NCBI GenBank assembly: GCA_004124535.1
Contig: SCKQ01000055.1
Coordinates: forward strand, 1 to 14,197
From: Fidelibacterota bacterium
GTDB taxonomy: Bacteria; Marinisomatota; Marinisomatia; Marinisomatales; TCS55
Direction: 5' to 3'
DNA length: 14,197 nucleotides
The notes under the pieces are model-generated. The model was not told the DNA's origin and made no database searches. It saw only the letters and a list, made by a program, of their open reading frames with translations. A program made the position numbers and the translations under genes. Position 1 is the first letter of the stretch; the number at the start of each line of letters is the position of its first letter. This document shows, in pieces, positions 6,091 through 13,616 of the stretch.

Positions 6091-8730
6091 ATGAGTAACA
6101 AGATGAAAATAATTCAATTTCGGATACTCTCAGGGCCTAATTACTGGAGCCTTAGACCCTGCATCCAGATGCTGCTGGATATTGGCGAATTGGAGGAAAA
6201 ACCAACAAATAAAATCAGTGGGTTTTATAAACGATTCACTGAAACGTTTCCCAGCATTTATGAACATCGCTGCAGCGTGGGAAAATCCGGGGGGTTTTTC
6301 CAACGGGTGAAGGACGGCACCTGGATGGGACATATAGTAGAACATGTTGCTCTGGAATTGCAAACCTTAGCAGAAATGGATACCGGTTTTGGTAGAACCC
6401 GTGAAACCGGCGATAAGGGTATCTATCATATTGTCTTTTCATATATTGTTTCCGAGGTCGGTAAGCGGGCTGGTGAACTATCAGTGGGTGCTTGCGAAAA
6501 ACTGATCCGTGGAGAAAAATTTGATTTAGATGCAATTATCTTGGAATTAAAGGAACTCAGGGAACGCTACAAATTGGGTCCCAGCACCTCATCCATTGTG
6601 GATGAGGCAGTTTCACGAGGTATTCCCTTTACCAGGTTGAACAGGGGTTCCCTGGTTCAGTTGGGTTATGGCACCAATCAGAAACGTATCCGTGCAACAA
6701 TGACCGATCATACTTCCAGTCTAGCAGTTGATTTTGCTGGAGACAAATTGGAAACAAAAGAAATGCTGAGAAAACATGGTATACCCGTTCCAAAAGGAAT
6801 AGAAATTCGAAATTACGACAGCGCATTTAAATCGGTAAAAAAAATAGGCTATCCGCTGGTTATAAAACCTTCCGATGGTAATCACGGGAGAGGCGTTACT
6901 GTTGGTATAGATAATGATGAATTGTTTAAAGATGCCTGGGAGGTAGCAAAAACACAATCCAAAAATGGGTATGTGATCATTGAGGAAATGCTGAAGGGAA
7001 TTGACTTCCGACTCTTGGTAATTAACGGGGAATTGGTGGCTGCCGCTAAACGTGTGCCTGCCCATATCGTAAGTGACGGCAAACAATCCATTGAGGAACT
7101 GATTGATGAGGAAAACGAAAATCCGCTCAGGGGTTATGGACATGAAAATGTACTGACTGAGATTACTATTGATCACCAAACTAAACATCTTATTGCAGAT
7201 GCAGGATATACACTGAAGTCAGTTCTGGAGAAAGGTGAAATTCTGTATCTGAAAACTACAGCAAACCTTTCAACCGGTGGAACGGCTATTGATGTATTGG
7301 ATTCCGTTCATCCAACCAATGTGCATATTGCAGAGCGCGCTATTCGCATCGTTGGTCTGGATATTGGTGGAGTTGATATTGTAGCTCCGGATATTAATAC
7401 ACCCATCTCTGAAAATGGTGGTGGAATCGTGGAACTCAATGCAGCTCCTGGTTTCCGGATGCATCTTCACCCCACTAAAGGGCTTCCTAGGAATGTGGCT
7501 GAACCGGTTATTGATATGCTATTCCCGCCTAGTTCTTCCTCCACTATTCCTATTATTGCTGTAACCGGTACCAATGGAAAAACAACAACTACACGACTCC
7601 TGAACCATATAATGAAATTTGTGGGGTATACGGTGGGTATGTGCACTACGGAAGGTGTGTACATTAAAAACCGTCTGATTTATGAGGGAGATATGACCGG
7701 GCCTTTTTCACATAAAATGGTACTAACTGACCCAACTGTTGATATGGCTATATTGGAATGTGCTCGAGGAGGCTTGCTAAGGGAAGGTCTTGGGTTTAGA
7801 CACTGTGATATAGGAGTGGTAACCAATGTGTCAGCGGACCACTTGGGAATGAATTACATCAACGATTTAGATAAAATGTCACGAGTAAAAGGAATTATCC
7901 CTGAAGTGGTTAAACCAGATGGGTATGCAATTTTAAATGCAGATGATCACCTGGTAGCAGATATGGCAAACCAAACCAGTGGAAATATCATTTTTTATAG
8001 TCTGGAAGGCAAAACCAATACAGTTATAAAAGAACATTTAAAGTCAGGTGGAACGGCTGTTATATTTGAAGACGGTGAATTTTGCGTTATGAAGGGCAAA
8101 TGGAAATATCCACTGGTGGAAGCAAAGGACGTTCCAATAACCTTTGATGGGAAAGCTCGTTTTAATATTGCGAACGTTCTGGCTTCTATAGGAGCTGCTA
8201 TTGGAATAGGAGTGAAAAACGAGAACATTACAGCTTCACTTACTACATTCTTCCCTTCTTATTCTCAAACACCGGGGCGACTTACAATGCAGGATATGGG
8301 ATCGTTTAAGGTTTTGGTTGATTTTGCTCATAATGTTGCTGGTTATGATGGACTGGCTGAATTTGTAATTTCCTTAAACCCTGTAAATACAATTGCAACA
8401 TTGTGTTTGCCGGGAGACCGACGTGTGGAAGATTTTGAAAATGTAGCAAAGATAGCAGCCGCAACCTATGACCAGATAATATTATTTGAAGGTTTTCTCC
8501 GTGGTAAAAAACAAGGATATATATCAGAAACCCTCAAAATATACCTCCTAAAACACGGAATGAATAAAAACAAAATAGAAATTATATTAAATGAACACGA
8601 TGCTGTACAATTTGCACTTGATTCAGCTAAAGATGGTGATCTAATTGTGCTCTCAAACTATGATATCAAGGGTATCCACGAACGAATAGCAGATCACAAA
8701 GAGATGCTGGAAAAACAGGTTACACAATAG
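6091..8730 (+). CDS. cphA: Cyanophycin synthetase
   Basis: This 879-residue enzyme polymerises Asp and Arg into cyanophycin using ATP. The usual three parts are present: the N-terminal CphA domain (about 1-160, with FRILSGPNYWSLRP); an ATP-grasp domain (about 220-485, KPSDGNHGRGV at 259-269, NAAPGFRMHLHP near 450-461) for aspartate addition; and a Mur-ligase-like domain (about 488-879) for arginine addition. The latter shows VTGTNGKTTTT (491-501), ECARGG (556-561), VTNVSADHLG (577-586), DFAHNVAGYDG (744-754) and LPGDRR (773-778). The length equals CphA1 enzymes, and no key motif is broken. Family members usually start near the MKI of MSNKMKIIQF, so ATG 6103 may be the real start; neither start has a clear ribosome site. 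It is transcribed with cphB. No regulator or arginine-biosynthesis gene is adjacent. Confidence 0.95.
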   Translation: MSNKMKIIQFRILSGPNYWSLRPCIQMLLDIGELEEKPTNKISGFYKRFTETFPSIYEHRCSVGKSGGFFQRVKDGTWMGHIVEHVALELQTLAEMDTGFGRTRETGDKGIYHIVFSYIVSEVGKRAGELSVGACEKLIRGEKFDLDAIILELKELRERYKLGPSTSSIVDEAVSRGIPFTRLNRGSLVQLGYGTNQKRIRATMTDHTSSLAVDFAGDKLETKEMLRKHGIPVPKGIEIRNYDSAFKSVKKIGYPLVIKPSDGNHGRGVTVGIDNDELFKDAWEVAKTQSKNGYVIIEEMLKGIDFRLLVINGELVAAAKRVPAHIVSDGKQSIEELIDEENENPLRGYGHENVLTEITIDHQTKHLIADAGYTLKSVLEKGEILYLKTTANLSTGGTAIDVLDSVHPTNVHIAERAIRIVGLDIGGVDIVAPDINTPISENGGGIVELNAAPGFRMHLHPTKGLPRNVAEPVIDMLFPPSSSSTIPIIAVTGTNGKTTTTRLLNHIMKFVGYTVGMCTTEGVYIKNRLIYEGDMTGPFSHKMVLTDPTVDMAILECARGGLLREGLGFRHCDIGVVTNVSADHLGMNYINDLDKMSRVKGIIPEVVKPDGYAILNADDHLVADMANQTSGNIIFYSLEGKTNTVIKEHLKSGGTAVIFEDGEFCVMKGKWKYPLVEAKDVPITFDGKARFNIANVLASIGAAIGIGVKNENITASLTTFFPSYSQTPGRLTMQDMGSFKVLVDFAHNVAGYDGLAEFVISLNPVNTIATLCLPGDRRVEDFENVAKIAAATYDQIILFEGFLRGKKQGYISETLKIYLLKHGMNKNKIEIILNEHDAVQFALDSAKDGDLIVLSNYDIKGIHERIADHKEMLEKQVTQ

Positions 8731-8879
8731 TATAACTCTGATTGAAAATTTTTCATGGGAATGAAATTACCTTTTGATAAAAGTCCCAATGATAAACATC
8801 CGTTAGATTAATTGATTACTATCTCATCAGCAATACAAGCCGGGAGTGTAGTGATGGAACTGTTACGCCAATCGATACA

Positions 8880-9017
8880 ATGATTGAAATACAAATAATA
8901 ATGAATAATACATTTTATAATATGTATAACAGCTATGCTGGTGATATGGATTATAATGACAAGGTTGATATCATGGATTTACTTTTAATAAGCGACAATC
9001 TCAACTTGACTAATTAA
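8880..9017 (+). pseudogene. Small ORF or relic with dockerin / EF-hand-like repeat
   Basis: A plus-strand frame from ATG 8880 to TAA 9015-9017 encodes 45 residues ending in GDMDYNDKVDIMDLLLISDN and a short tail. DMDYNDKVDIMD has acidic or Asn residues at positions 1, 3, 5, 9 and 12 of a 12-residue calcium loop, followed by a hydrophobic helix. That is the layout of one dockerin type I repeat, often found at the ends of secreted proteins in this group. The frame upstream is open only from about 8796, is low in complexity and has no signal peptide or ribosome site. It looks like the stump of a lost secreted-protein gene rather than a working gene. Chance resemblance is possible. Nothing else is recognised between 8731 and 8879. 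Confidence 0.4.
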
Positions 9018-9027
9018 GATATTAAAC

Positions 9028-9044
9028 AAAAAACCCCGCTGGGG
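9028..9044 (-). terminator. Shortened relic of the repeated terminator
   Basis: Six A, CCCC, three-base loop GCT, then GGGG (9034-9044). It matches the left side of the 191-217 terminator but most of the loop and part of the stem are missing. It lies 10 bases past the dockerin-like relic, on the side where a plus-strand gene ends, but its T-run faces the minus strand. Probably non-functional. Confidence 0.35.
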
Positions 9045-9075
9045 ATCAAAGAGGTTTTCCCATCCATAAATAGAG

Positions 9076-9100
9076 AAATCCTGGCTACTTACCGGGATTT
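9076..9100 (-). terminator. Hairpin next to the tRNA-like fragment
   Basis: AAATCCTGG, loop CTACTTA, then CCGGGATTT: a nine-pair stem with one G-T wobble. On the minus strand it follows six bases after the CCA of the tRNA-3'-end-like fragment (9106-9132), where a tRNA terminator would lie. It lacks a strong T-run, so termination is a guess. Confidence 0.35.
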
Positions 9101-9105
9101 CGAAA

Positions 9106-9132
9106 TGGCGGGAACGCCTGGGAATCGAACCT
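9106..9132 (-). other. tRNA/tmRNA 3'-end-like fragment (possible old attachment site)
   Basis: Read on the minus strand, 9132-9106 gives GGTTCGATTCCCAGG and then CGTTCCCGCCA. This looks like the T-loop, the 3' half of the T-stem, the acceptor strand and CCA of a tRNA or tmRNA. The 5' half of the T-arm does not match: plus-strand CCTGGG occurs as a direct repeat either side of AATCGAA rather than inverted, and no GGGAACG-like 5' acceptor strand lies 70-90 bases upstream. It is therefore not an intact tRNA. Such fragments are left where integrative elements use tRNA 3' ends. No integrase gene is recognisable nearby. Confidence 0.35.
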
Positions 9133-9233
9133 GGGCAACTACCAACAATACCTGCATTTAGGGGCTTGCGTGACCATATCGTGACCAAACTGGTAACCAA
9201 AAACCGTTTTTTTAAGTATACATACATCATCAC

Positions 9234-9283
9234 ACCTGTCCTAAATGTCTAGAAACAAAAAACCTCGCTATTTGGCTGGGGTT
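9234..9283 (-). repeat. Composite end-of-gene repeat, copy 2, with decayed terminator
   Basis: The block ACCTGTCCTAAATGTCT is followed by six A and CCTCGC...GCTGGGG. On the minus strand this is a weak hairpin (one mismatch and one wobble) followed by six T, 20 bases past the stop of the HD-domain gene at 9303. It matches copy 1 (167-217) and copy 3 (13841-13892) in order, spacing and orientation. Confidence 0.6.
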
Positions 9284-9302
9284 AGAGCATTTTGATATAT
9301 AA

Positions 9303-9869
9303 TCAATTAAATAGTTTGCGTCCATAATTAAGTATCGCTTGAAAATTTTGTTCCATTTTTTCATTTACTTTAGGGCAGTTATTAATGACTGTTTCTGCCC
9401 ATTCTAAATATTCTTTGCGCCTATTAATATCCCAGTCAGCAGGTGGATTATTTGTCACATCTGTCACGTTTGAAATCTTGTCGCCAATTTTAATTAATGC
9501 AGCACCATTTGACAAATCCTTAGCATGTTCTATTTGTTTTTTCTTTCGTTCAGTTTTTGGCAAGCTTTTGTCATCAGTTACTTCCTGAACATATTTACAA
9601 ACTTGTTTTCCAAACTGTTTTTCCAATTCTTCAGGTGTTGTCTCTGTATCTTCTATGGTGTCATGTAAAAGCGCTGCCGCTAAAATTTCAGGGTCATCCA
9701 CTCCACCAATTTGTGCAATTGCCAATGCTACTGATATAGGATGATTTATGTAGGGCGATGCGTCTTCATCCTTCCGACGCTGGGTCTTGTGTTTCTGTGC
9801 TGCAAAATGGGCAGCTTTTAATATTAGTGTGTGAGTCAATATTTTCTTTTTCAGTTCAGTTTTGCTCAT
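9303..9869 (-). CDS. HD-domain (p)ppGpp hydrolase-like protein (small alarmone hydrolase / MESH1 type)
   Basis: These 188 residues form a stand-alone version of the hydrolase domain of RelA/SpoT enzymes, close in size to metazoan MESH1 (179). The signature residues are present: SPYINHP with H43; LLHDTIEDT with metal ligands H69-D70 and catalytic E73-D74; and LIKIGDKISN with D130 and N134. The synthetase domain and regulatory TGS/ACT domains are absent. It should hydrolyse ppGpp-type alarmones or a related nucleotide (MESH1 also acts on NADPH); the exact substrate is inferred. The basic stretch 101-112 replaces the HD3 region of long Rel proteins. It starts 15 bases after the permease stop, so the two are co-transcribed, and the gene ends at the terminator in 9234-9283. 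It is cytoplasmic. Confidence 0.87.
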   Translation of the reverse strand: MSKTELKKKILTHTLILKAAHFAAQKHKTQRRKDEDASPYINHPISVALAIAQIGGVDDPEILAAALLHDTIEDTETTPEELEKQFGKQVCKYVQEVTDDKSLPKTERKKKQIEHAKDLSNGAALIKIGDKISNVTDVTNNPPADWDINRRKEYLEWAETVINNCPKVNEKMEQNFQAILNYGRKLFN

Positions 9870-9884
9870 TTCATTGAATCTTAT

Positions 9885-11783
9885 TTATAATGGCCAGAAA
9901 TGGAGTATTAAAGGGGTGCCTGCTATTACAATTAGAATTTCCAGAGGCAATCCCATTCTCCAGTAATCAGAAAATTTATAGCCCCCCGGTCCAAGAATCA
10001 GCGCATTGCACTGATGACCAATAGGGGTCAGGAAAGCACAAGACGCCCCAACAGCAACAGCCATCAAAAAGGGGTCTGCGCTTACACCCATAGAGACAGC
10101 AATTCCAACAGAAATGGGTGCCATAATCAGGGCAGTGGCAGCATTGTTAATAATATCCGAAAGGCACATGGTAAGCACCATAATAATGGCCAGAATAACA
10201 CCGCTTGGTAAACCATCAGTAATACCAACCATAAATTCAGCAATTAACTGGCTACTGCCAGTTGTCTGCAGTGCATCACTCACAGGTATCATTGCTCCCA
10301 GCAGGACAATTATGGGCCAGTCTATCTTTTGATAAAGTTCGTGGATAGGAAGGATGCCTGTAAATATATATAATAATATGGCTCCAACAAAGGCCAGGGT
10401 AGTAGGCAGCATTCCGGACATACTAAGTACAATGGCGCTTGCAAAAATCAACAGTGCCAAGCTAACCCTTGAAAATACACCAACCTGTACTTCTCTTTGA
10501 GCAAGGGGTGCCAGATTCAGGGAGCTTATATTATCATCAAGGTTATCTATATTCCCCTGAATGAGAAGTACATCCCCTACACGAAATATAACATCTCCCA
10601 AGCGCTTTCGTATTGATTGTCCTTGGCGGGCAACTGCCATGAGTATAAGTGAATTTGAGGTACGGCTTCTAAAATACGGCCTATTACGGTTTACGAGATG
10701 TGAATCGGGTGTAATTAAGACTTCTTTAAAAGCTGTACCATCATCTTTAAGCTGATCTATCCGTTTCCGCATCTTTTTTGTTAAGCGAAGGACGTACTCA
10801 TCCATCATTAACTTTAAATCTACCGGATCTGCCTGAATTTGAAATCGGTCTCCTTCCTCTATGATTCTACCCTGCTGCGGAGCATATATATTCCCATTTT
10901 GGGAAATGCACCTAATTATTTCAAGTCTGCCTTCTGTATATTTTTCGATCTCATTAATTTTTCGATTAATAAATGTGCAATCCTTTGGGATACGAATCTC
11001 TGTTATATATTCATCAATGGAAAACATTGATTCAGCACCAGCTTTTTTATATGACTCTTTCGGTATCAATTTCCAGCCGATGAGTGCTACAAAAAGCACC
11101 CCCAGAATAGCTATAATTCCTCCAACCGCGCTGAAGTCAAGCATACCGAATACTTCCGGATGAAATTGCTCAACATCAATGTTCCGGGCTGCAAAATATT
11201 TAGCCGCCGGAGAAGTATTATTTTCAATGGCCTGGGTCTTAAGTTCCATATACTGGGTTTTTCTAAGAATGGAAATGATGATATTCGGCGGTGTGCCTAT
11301 CATAGTTATCATACCCCCAAGAATACTGGCAAATGCCAGGGGCATAAGTATAACACTTGGTGATCGTTTCTGTTTTGCGGAAGTTTTAAGCGCTACCGGC
11401 AGCATGAGTGCCAGGGCACCTACATTATTCATTATTGCAGAAAATATAGATACCACAGCGCTCAAACTGGAAATATGCGCTATCTGATATTTTGAAAGGG
11501 GCATAATTTGACGGGCAATGACATCCACCACTCCTGAATTACGCAGTGCCCTGCTGATAATCAGGACAGCTGCCACTGTTATAACGGCAGGATGTCCAAA
11601 CCCCAGGAATATATTGGAAGGTTCCATAATCAAAGTGGATGTTTCTCCGCCCAGTATCTGATCGATAATAAACAGGGTGCACAGTGCAATAATAGAAACT
11701 ATATCATATCTCCATTTTCCCCATATAAACAGAGAAAAAGTAACTATGATAATGCAAAAAATGGCCGCCTGATCAAGTGTCAT
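9885..11783 (-). CDS. SLC13-family permease with two RCK_C/TrkA_C domains
   Basis: This 632-residue inner-membrane transporter belongs to the ion transporter superfamily (SLC13 / CitMHS-like). The N-terminal half has about five to six membrane segments and the signatures SAIMNNVGALALMLPV (about 115-130) and MIGTPPNII. The middle soluble region (about 250-430) holds two RCK_C-like domains, visible as IPKDCTFINRKINEIE and, later, ITPDSHLVNRNRPYF with GDVLLIQG. The C-terminal half repeats the transporter fold, with SDIINNAATALIMAPI and FLTPIGHQCNALILGPGG. Relatives are proposed to move dicarboxylates, sulfate or other anions with sodium; the substrate is not decidable here. RCK_C domains usually bind a regulatory ligand. 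Its ATG overlaps the stop of the tiny zinc-ribbon ORF (ATGA), implying coupled translation, and the alarmone hydrolase follows. Cyclic di-AMP or nucleotide control is possible but speculative. Confidence 0.92.
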   Translation of the reverse strand: MTLDQAAIFCIIIVTFSLFIWGKWRYDIVSIIALCTLFIIDQILGGETSTLIMEPSNIFLGFGHPAVITVAAVLIISRALRNSGVVDVIARQIMPLSKYQIAHISSLSAVVSIFSAIMNNVGALALMLPVALKTSAKQKRSPSVILMPLAFASILGGMITMIGTPPNIIISILRKTQYMELKTQAIENNTSPAAKYFAARNIDVEQFHPEVFGMLDFSAVGGIIAILGVLFVALIGWKLIPKESYKKAGAESMFSIDEYITEIRIPKDCTFINRKINEIEKYTEGRLEIIRCISQNGNIYAPQQGRIIEEGDRFQIQADPVDLKLMMDEYVLRLTKKMRKRIDQLKDDGTAFKEVLITPDSHLVNRNRPYFRSRTSNSLILMAVARQGQSIRKRLGDVIFRVGDVLLIQGNIDNLDDNISSLNLAPLAQREVQVGVFSRVSLALLIFASAIVLSMSGMLPTTLAFVGAILLYIFTGILPIHELYQKIDWPIIVLLGAMIPVSDALQTTGSSQLIAEFMVGITDGLPSGVILAIIMVLTMCLSDIINNAATALIMAPISVGIAVSMGVSADPFLMAVAVGASCAFLTPIGHQCNALILGPGGYKFSDYWRMGLPLEILIVIAGTPLILHFWPL

Positions 11784-11929
11784 AAATCGTATGCCTTAAT
11801 ATTCTCTTTAAGCGTTTTTCCCTCATAGAATTCCTTCACCGTTTCGTCAAAAGGATAACCATAAACAATCGGGACTACAAACTCAGCCGAGGAGCAATTT
11901 GGACATTGTGTTGTTGGTAGTGTATCCAC
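11780..11929 (-). CDS. Tiny zinc-ribbon ORF, copy 1 (5' end replaced, C-terminal CxxC missing)
   Basis: A 49-residue frame reads TTQCPNCSSAEFVVPIVYGY and continues to KAYDL. It resembles the N-terminal half of a common small zinc-ribbon family (CPxCGS...PIvYGyP). Full-length relatives I recall have a second CxxC about 30 residues later; here the frame ends without it, so one metal site has only two ligands. The only plausible start is GTG at 11929-11927, 12 bases after the exonuclease stop, with no ribosome site. Its TGA overlaps the permease ATG (ATGA), which favours a coupling role even if the peptide is short. Codons 9-21 lie in the exact 40-bp repeat shared with 13617-13703. I infer that its original 5' end is the ATG-bearing start of the other copy. 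Confidence 0.5.
   Translation of the reverse strand: MDTLPTTQCPNCSSAEFVVPIVYGYPFDETVKEFYEGKTLKENIKAYDL
11867..11906. repeat. 40-bp exact direct repeat, copy A
   Basis: These 40 bases are identical, in the same orientation, to 13647-13686. Identity stops sharply at both ends, apart from weaker similarity on the side coding for the rest of the zinc ribbon. The repeat covers the codons for CPNCSSAEFVVPI. The two copies bracket the nuclease and exonuclease genes. Confidence 0.95.
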
Positions 11930-11941
11930 TAAACTAATGTT

Positions 11942-12802
11942 TCACTTATATTTATCCGTGAGCGGAATTTCTTCGACAGTTCCTGTAAAATGACCATTAT
12001 AAATGTTTTCAGTTAGCCAATTCTGTTCAGTTTCAATTTCTACGAGCAGCAGCCGTTTCCACCAGGATCTACGTTCCGGATCCCAATTATAATCTTTAGC
12101 CTTTAATTTGTCCTTGGTATCATAAGGACTGTCTAATGCCAACAACTTATAGTATGGCTTAGAGGCATTCTCAAGAAGTTCGATCATTGGTTTATTTTCT
12201 TCATAAGATTCATGTGTTAGGAGTCCGATTAATGCATCGACATCAAACATTGCGCGATGAGAATCATAGTAAAACCCGTGCCAGAAGCATAACAATTCCT
12301 GCTTATTACTTGTAAATCCACGTTTAAGCCAGTCAATATCACTTATTGAACAAGACCATACTTTTTCAGTTGAAAGGGATAGATATCTATCCATAAACGC
12401 CCTATCAAAGCTTGCATTGTGGGCAAGAATAATATCTGCAGTGCTTATTAAGTTATTGACTTCGTCCCAATCAATAGAATATCCCTGAACCATTTCATTA
12501 TTGATCCCGTTAATTAATGTTATTTTTTCATCTATAAGTTCATTTGGATCGTGGAATGATTGATATTCAGCGATAACTCCTAGTAATTCACCATTATTTC
12601 GATCTATAGCTACCAACTTCAATGCTAATTCAATTATTTTATCTTCAATTTTGTCTAAACCTGTGGTTTCAAGATCCAAAAAACAAACTTTTACGATATC
12701 TAATCCACTATAACCTGGATTAAATCTGGGGAAAGATGCGCCATCGAATTTCTTTAATGTAATATTCCCGTTATCTTGGGATAACTGTGCTATAAATGTC
12801 AT
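11942..12802 (-). CDS. DEDDh 3'-5' exonuclease (DnaQ/RNase T fold) with C-terminal DUF5710-like domain
   Basis: The 286-residue protein carries a DnaQ-like exonuclease at about residues 38-195: VCFLDLETTG (D43, E45), IILAHNASFDRAF (D133) and SHRAMFDVDALI (H182, D187). All five DEDDh residues are present, so it should be an active two-metal exonuclease on DNA or RNA 3' ends. Residues about 221-255 (YDTKDKLKAKDYNWDPERRS, then WW) resemble a small domain in the DUF5710 style, typical of mobile-element and nucleic-acid proteins. A short N-terminal stretch (1-37) precedes the catalytic fold. The start ATG overlaps the stop of the upstream nuclease by ATGA, so the two are translationally coupled. 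The gene is very AT-rich: I counted 16 G/C in bases 12481-12540, against 33 in 10021-10080 of the permease. A role in repair, recombination or defence is inferred. Confidence 0.88.
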   Translation of the reverse strand: MTFIAQLSQDNGNITLKKFDGASFPRFNPGYSGLDIVKVCFLDLETTGLDKIEDKIIELALKLVAIDRNNGELLGVIAEYQSFHDPNELIDEKITLINGINNEMVQGYSIDWDEVNNLISTADIILAHNASFDRAFMDRYLSLSTEKVWSCSISDIDWLKRGFTSNKQELLCFWHGFYYDSHRAMFDVDALIGLLTHESYEENKPMIELLENASKPYYKLLALDSPYDTKDKLKAKDYNWDPERRSWWKRLLLVEIETEQNWLTENIYNGHFTGTVEEIPLTDKYK

Positions 12803-13524
12803 GATTGATCCTTATTATTTTTCTGATTTGCTATAATATCTATTACTTCTTTTTGATAATAGCGACCGACATATCCGGTACATCCATCTTCTTTAAGATG
12901 GGCGATCAACTGATTATTGATTGTTAAACCATAATACTGCTCTAAAAGATATCTGTAAAATGATAGTTGAAGTGAATAGTGTACAAATTTACAATCCTGT
13001 AGGTTACTTGTTACTGGATGTGTGCCCATTTTATTATTATATGACTTAGTCTCAATATTCTTCGATGTCTTCCAGTCTATAACCTCATAAGTGTCTGCTT
13101 TTTTATCATGTGCAAGTATGTCAATACTCCCTGCAATATTTAATTCTGTACTATATACTTTTATCTCAGAAAAAATATCCACATCTGATTTCAATTGATA
13201 TTTTTTAAGCCACTCTACGGCATATACTGATTTGACTTCTTCTGGATATTTACCTTCTTTAAGGCAATCTTCTATTTCTTTATGAACTTTGGTTCCATAA
13301 TCTCTTGCCGCATCCCATTTTGCAATTAATTCACTTGACTCTGTACCCATATATTTGATGTTCGTCGCTACTAAATTGGCAGCTATTGCATGCTTATCAA
13401 ACGGTTCAAAATAATCTGAAACGATTTCCGTTACGCTCCTAAAATTAATAGCCGGATCCGTTTTAAGAATATATTTGTGGCCTGGCTCTTCAAGGGAAAT
13501 GTTTCTATCAAAAATATTATTCAT
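12799..13524 (-). CDS. PD-(D/E)XK nuclease (RecB/Cas4-like fold, phage-type)
   Basis: The 241-residue protein has the core of a RecB-like PD-(D/E)XK nuclease. Helix motif GTKVHKEIE holds H81, AGSIDILA holds D135, EVIDWKTSK holds D150 and K152, and the YSLQLSFYRYLL helix holds Q186, in the order expected of RecB, AddB and phage exonucleases. No Fe-S cysteine cluster of the Cas4 kind is visible. The first 30 residues (EPGHKYILKTDPAINFRSVT) are like those of phage-encoded members that act on double-strand ends. It is first in the minus-strand operon; the stop overlaps the exonuclease ATG. The ATG at 13524 has no clear Shine-Dalgarno site. Composition is AT-rich (21 G/C in 12841-12900). No Cas1/Cas2, recombinase, helicase or phage structural gene is in the window, so the partner system is unknown. 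Confidence 0.85.
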   Translation of the reverse strand: MNNIFDRNISLEEPGHKYILKTDPAINFRSVTEIVSDYFEPFDKHAIAANLVATNIKYMGTESSELIAKWDAARDYGTKVHKEIEDCLKEGKYPEEVKSVYAVEWLKKYQLKSDVDIFSEIKVYSTELNIAGSIDILAHDKKADTYEVIDWKTSKNIETKSYNNKMGTHPVTSNLQDCKFVHYSLQLSFYRYLLEQYYGLTINNQLIAHLKEDGCTGYVGRYYQKEVIDIIANQKNNKDQS

Positions 13525-13616
13525 TGTTAATTTATCTCATAATGAAAACGGCTTGATTTAACATATTTATTTTACCGGTTGGTTGTTATTAGAATTTTTC
13601 CCCTATAGTATTTCTT

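Noticed and set aside
5755..7664. Several 60-155-codon minus-strand frames opposite cphB and cphA
   Set aside because: They lie wholly within strongly supported coding sequence on the other strand, and none shows a domain.
9106..9185. Complete tRNA gene on the minus strand
   Set aside because: No 5' acceptor strand pairs with CGTTCCC, the T-stem has two mismatches, and no D-arm or anticodon arm is visible. Only the 3' end resembles a tRNA.
8985..9233. 82-codon minus-strand frame across the tRNA-like fragment
   Set aside because: It runs through the hairpin, relic terminator and tRNA-like bases, has no recognisable domain and no ribosome site; it looks like a chance frame.
10014..11828. Plus-strand frames opposite the SLC13 permease
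   Set aside because: The permease frame has continuous family motifs; the plus-strand frames are low in family-like content and overlap each other.
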